This document shows, in pieces, positions 5,991 through 7,898 of a DNA stretch of 7,898 nt (its first letter is position 1; each line of letters starts with the position of its first letter). The stretch is from CALGFH01 sp045807325 (GTDB lineage: Bacteria > Actinomycetota > CALGFH01). The position numbers were made by a program, and so were the translations under genes. Where the stretch lies: positions 1 through 7,898 of the forward strand of contig JBJMHP010000188.1 of the NCBI GenBank assembly GCA_045807325.1. The letters are read 5' to 3'. Under the pieces are notes generated by a model, which saw only the letters and a program-made list of their open reading frames with translations, was not told the origin of the DNA and did no database searches.

Positions 5991-7208
5991 GTGCTGCACG
6001 TGGAACAGACCGCCGACCACTGCATCAAGTGCAACGTGTGCAACACGGTCTGCCCGGTCTCGGCGGTGACCGACCTGTTCCCCGACCCCAAGTACGAGGG
6101 ACCGCAGGGCCAGCGGTTCCGGGCCGGCATCGACACCGGTTCCTCGCCCGACAAGTCCCTCGACTACTGCTCGGCCTGCGGGCTCTGCACCCAGGCGTGC
6201 CCCGAGGGCGTGCTGGTGGCCGAGATCAACCAGATCGCCCGCAGCCGCCTGGTCACCGAGCGCGGCGGCCTCAACCTGCGCGACCAGATCGTCAGCCGGC
6301 CCTCGCTGATGGGCGCCATGGCCAGGCCGGTGGCGCCCATCGCCAACGCCGTGATGGCCGCCCGGCCGGTGCGGGTGCTGGTGGAGAAGGCCATAGGCGT
6401 CCACCGGGGCGCGGCCATGCCGAAGTTCTCCGCCATGACCTTGCGCTCCTGGGCCCGCTCCCACCGCGCCCCCGCCGGCACGACCCGGACCGTCGCCTAC
6501 TTCCACGGCTGTGCTGCCCAGGAGTTCGAGCCCGAGGTCGGAGCCGCCGTCGTCCGCGTCCTGGAGCGTAACGGCGCCCGGGTGACCTTCCCCAGGCAGG
6601 GCTGCTGCGGGCTGCCGCTGGTGTCCAACGGCGACTTCGACGCCGGCCGGCGCTCCGCCTCCCGACTGGTCAGGCATCTGCGCGGCGCGGCCGACGACCC
6701 GGGCGTGATCGTGGCCAACTCGACCTCGTGCGGCATGACCCTCAAGGCCAAGTACCGCGAGCTGCTCGGGCTGGATGATCCCGACACCAGGGCGGTCTCC
6801 CAGGCCGTCTACGACATCTGCGAGTACCTGGTCGGGCTTGACGACGAGGGAGCGCTGAACCGCTCGTTGGCGCCCATCCGGGCGCGGGCGCTGTACCACC
6901 CCCCGTGCCAGCTGATGGCCCACGGCGTCGGCCTGCCCGCGCTCGACCTGCTCGCCCTGGTACCGGGGCTGGAGATCGAGCGGTCGCGGGCCGGGTGCTG
7001 CGGCACCGCCGGCACCTACGGCGTCAAGGTCGAGAAGTACCAGATCGCCATGGACGTCGGCCAGACCCTGTTCGACCAGGTCGCCGAGTCCAAGCCGGAC
7101 TTCATTGTCTGCGACTCCGAGACCTGCCGCTGGCATATCGCCAAGTCGACCGGCCTGCCCGTCTACCATCCGGTCCAGGTGCTCGACCGGGCCTACGCCA
7201 CGGCCTGA
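5991..7208 (+). CDS. glpC: Anaerobic glycerol-3-phosphate dehydrogenase subunit C (iron-sulfur)
   Basis: GlpC is the iron-sulfur, membrane-associated subunit that passes electrons from GlpAB to the quinone pool. The 405-residue protein has two [4Fe-4S] ferredoxin motifs, Cys11-x2-Cys14-x2-Cys17-x3-Cys21-Pro and Cys60-x2-Cys63-x2-Cys66-x3-Cys70-Pro. Two CCG domains follow. The first has Cys174, Cys205-Cys206-Gly and Cys247; the second has Cys306, Cys336-Cys337-Gly, and Cys374/Cys379. Such domains bind non-cubane iron-sulfur clusters in the heterodisulfide-reductase and GlpC families. Between the modules is a moderately hydrophobic stretch (about residues 103-130) that may aid membrane contact. 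Length is close to the 396 residues of E. coli GlpC. The GTG at 5991 is selected because GGAGG lies 5 nt upstream and the first cluster then begins at the normal distance. The open frame runs further upstream, but only across glpB. Confidence 0.95.
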   Translation: MLHVEQTADHCIKCNVCNTVCPVSAVTDLFPDPKYEGPQGQRFRAGIDTGSSPDKSLDYCSACGLCTQACPEGVLVAEINQIARSRLVTERGGLNLRDQIVSRPSLMGAMARPVAPIANAVMAARPVRVLVEKAIGVHRGAAMPKFSAMTLRSWARSHRAPAGTTRTVAYFHGCAAQEFEPEVGAAVVRVLERNGARVTFPRQGCCGLPLVSNGDFDAGRRSASRLVRHLRGAADDPGVIVANSTSCGMTLKAKYRELLGLDDPDTRAVSQAVYDICEYLVGLDDEGALNRSLAPIRARALYHPPCQLMAHGVGLPALDLLALVPGLEIERSRAGCCGTAGTYGVKVEKYQIAMDVGQTLFDQVAESKPDFIVCDSETCRWHIAKSTGLPVYHPVQVLDRAYATA

Positions 7209-7241
7209 GGTGTCGGCCCCCGGAATGGGGGGAACGACACC
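7209..7241 (+). promoter_or_regulatory. Hairpin filling the glpC-ATPase gap and covering the Shine-Dalgarno
   Basis: GGTGTCG (7209-7215) pairs perfectly with CGACACC (7235-7241). Inside, CCCCC (7217-7221) pairs with the G-run 7227-7232 around a short GGAAT loop, giving about 12 bp with a small internal bulge. The structure starts immediately after the glpC stop and ends 3 nt before the next ATG, so it occupies nearly the whole 36-nt gap. The G-run plus AA is the only Shine-Dalgarno-like sequence for the downstream gene and lies in the stem. It could be a terminator for the glp run (no T-tract follows), a translation gate, or both. Confidence 0.65.
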
Positions 7242-7244
7242 GGC

Positions 7245-7685
7245 ATGGAACTCTCGTTGGCACTGACCCTGCCGCGGGACGAGCAGACGGTCCCGGTGGC
7301 CCGACATATCGTCCGCAACGCGATGGACCAGGTCGGCGTGGATGAGACCTGTGTCTACGACGTCGAGCTGGCCCTGAGCGAGGCCTGCACCAACGTGCTG
7401 CTCCACTCCGGGCCCGGCGACCAGTACCTCGTCCGACTCGACCTGCAGGACCGTCTCGGCATGATCCGGGTGATCGACGTCGGTCACGGCTTCGACTCGG
7501 CCAGACTCCAGGCCGAGGACCCCCTGCCCCAGGACGAGCGGGGCCGGGGCCTGGGGCTGATGCAGGCCCTGGTCGACCGGGTTGACCTCACCCTGCGCTC
7601 CGAGGCGGGCACGATTGTCACCCTCGAGAAGGTCTTGACCTACCGCGACGAGGCGCTCCTGGCGGGGCGGCGAAAGGAGGTTTGA
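7245..7685 (+). CDS. RsbW/SpoIIAB-like ATP-binding regulatory protein (anti-sigma type)
   Basis: This 146-residue protein is a single GHKL/HATPase_c domain of the RsbW/SpoIIAB class. These are small cytoplasmic kinases that usually bind a sigma factor or phosphorylate an anti-sigma antagonist. The N box is Glu46-Ala-Cys-Thr-Asn50-Val-Leu-Leu-His54, the G1 box Asp78-x-Gly80-x-Gly82-Phe-Asp, and the G2 box Gly100-Arg-Gly-Leu-Gly-Leu105. All expected ATP-binding residues are therefore present. Length is normal for stand-alone members. The ATG at 7245 has a G-rich ribosome site (7227-7234), buried in a hairpin. No sigma factor, STAS-domain antagonist or PP2C phosphatase is encoded in the window, so its partner is unknown. 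Many actinobacterial relatives are orphan, and regulation of something other than a sigma factor is possible. Confidence 0.85.
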   Translation: MELSLALTLPRDEQTVPVARHIVRNAMDQVGVDETCVYDVELALSEACTNVLLHSGPGDQYLVRLDLQDRLGMIRVIDVGHGFDSARLQAEDPLPQDERGRGLGLMQALVDRVDLTLRSEAGTIVTLEKVLTYRDEALLAGRRKEV

Positions 7686-7699
7686 ACCCCGGCCGCGTC

Positions 7700-7763
7700 G
7701 CCCATTCCACTGCTGACGGGACGGCCCCAGGCCGTCGGAGCGACGAAAGGACATGGAATGGGC
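7700..7763 (+). promoter_or_regulatory. 10-bp inverted repeat spanning the GlsB/YeaQ start codon
   Basis: GCCCATTCCA (7700-7709) is the exact reverse complement of TGGAATGGGC (7754-7763). The second arm contains the ATG at 7758-7760. The 44-nt interior holds a 7-bp hairpin (7720-7736) and the ribosome site AAAGGA (7746-7751). If the leader is transcribed, the fold would bury the start codon. An alternative pairing of CGTCG (7696-7700) with CGACG (7741-7745), next to the ribosome site, would compete with it. Confidence 0.45.
7720..7736 (+). terminator. Short hairpin after the RsbW-like gene
   Basis: GACGGCC (7720-7726) and GGCCGTC (7730-7736) form a perfect 7-bp stem with a 3-nt CCA loop, 34 nt after the stop of the ATPase gene. 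There is no T-tract, so it is at best a weak terminator. It may instead be an inner stem of the larger fold that involves the next start codon. Confidence 0.35.
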
Positions 7764-7898
7764 ATCATCGGTTGGATCGTCCTCGGCCTGATCGCGGGGG
7801 CCATCGCCAAGGCGATCCTGCCCGGGGACGACCCGGGCGGCATCATCGTGACGATCATCATCGGGATCGTCGGCGCCATCCTCGGCGGGTTCCTGGCT
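7758..7898 (+). CDS. GlsB/YeaQ/YmgE-family small membrane protein, N-terminal part
   Basis: The frame is open from this ATG to the window end, giving 47 residues of a 3'-truncated gene. It begins Met-Gly-Ile-Ile-Gly-Trp-Ile-Val-Leu-Gly-Leu-Ile-Ala-Gly-Ala-Ile-Ala-Lys, then Leu-Pro-Gly-Asp-Asp-Pro-Gly-Gly, then a second Ile/Gly-rich hydrophobic segment. This pattern of two Gly-rich membrane helices joined by a Pro-Gly-rich turn is typical of the GlsB/YeaQ/YmgE family, historically named transglycosylase-associated protein. Members are often stress-induced, but their biochemical function is unknown. AAAGGA at 7746-7751 lies 6 nt before the ATG. An ATG at 7753 is in another frame and soon stops. 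The start codon lies within an inverted repeat. Confidence 0.85.
   Translation, partial: MGIIGWIVLGLIAGAIAKAILPGDDPGGIIVTIIIGIVGAILGGFLA

Noticed and set aside
5748..7754. 668-codon minus-strand open frame opposite glpB, glpC and the ATPase gene
   Set aside because: It spans several well-supported + strand genes and their gaps and has shadow-like composition.
7753..7791. ATG at 7753 as an alternative start for the last gene
   Set aside because: It is in a different frame and meets a TGA after a dozen codons; the ATG at 7758 gives the family pattern.
7682..7898. TTG-started frame right after the perfect Shine-Dalgarno
   Set aside because: The spacing is too short, and the product is an Arg/Pro/His-rich shadow of the GlsB/YeaQ frame.
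1..7898. CRISPR arrays, insertion sequences, tRNA or rRNA genes
   Set aside because: No regularly spaced repeats, transposase motifs, terminal repeats or tRNA-like cloverleaf sequences were seen, and nearly all sequence is explained by coding genes.

Overview
The window is very GC-rich, every supported gene is on the + strand, and coding density is high. It looks like a chromosomal segment of a high-GC Actinomycetota-type bacterium. The best lineage clue is the first fragment, the C-terminus of RNA polymerase beta', with a Gly-Lys-Leu-Ile-Pro-Ala-Gly-Thr-Gly core, an Arg-Tyr-Arg step and a Tyr/acid-rich tail like that of mycobacterial RpoC. I cannot place it below phylum, and a deep-branching or uncultured lineage is possible.

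Layout. Positions 1-282 are the end of rpoC, closed by a strong 15-bp hairpin (299-332). A 203-nt gap (283-485) holds that terminator, a 12-bp palindrome and a small hairpin. It leads to an Erm/KsgA-type rRNA adenine dimethyltransferase (486-1283) whose motifs look more Erm-like than KsgA-like. A TAGGAT -10 box (1291-1296) lies before a tightly packed five-gene run: pgsA, an extended SDR of the HpnA/dihydroflavonol-reductase type, glpA, glpB and glpC (1338-7208). Its junctions are a 4-nt gap, an ATGA overlap, a TGATG overlap and a 13-nt gap. After glpC come an RsbW/SpoIIAB-like ATPase-domain protein (7245-7685) and the start of a GlsB/YeaQ-type small membrane protein (7758 to the window end).

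How the genes may work together. PgsA uses sn-glycerol-3-phosphate for phosphatidylglycerol-phosphate synthesis. GlpABC oxidises the same metabolite to dihydroxyacetone phosphate and passes electrons towards quinone. The run therefore appears built around glycerol-3-phosphate at the membrane, with an unassigned SDR between the two activities. The last two genes look stress-related.

Most notable non-coding signals. The whole glpC-to-ATPase intergenic gap folds into one hairpin that buries the ATPase gene's Shine-Dalgarno. A separate 10-bp inverted repeat pairs upstream leader sequence with the start codon of the GlsB/YeaQ gene. Both could be translation-controlling RNA structures. I found no CRISPR, mobile element, tRNA, rRNA or convincing minus-strand gene.
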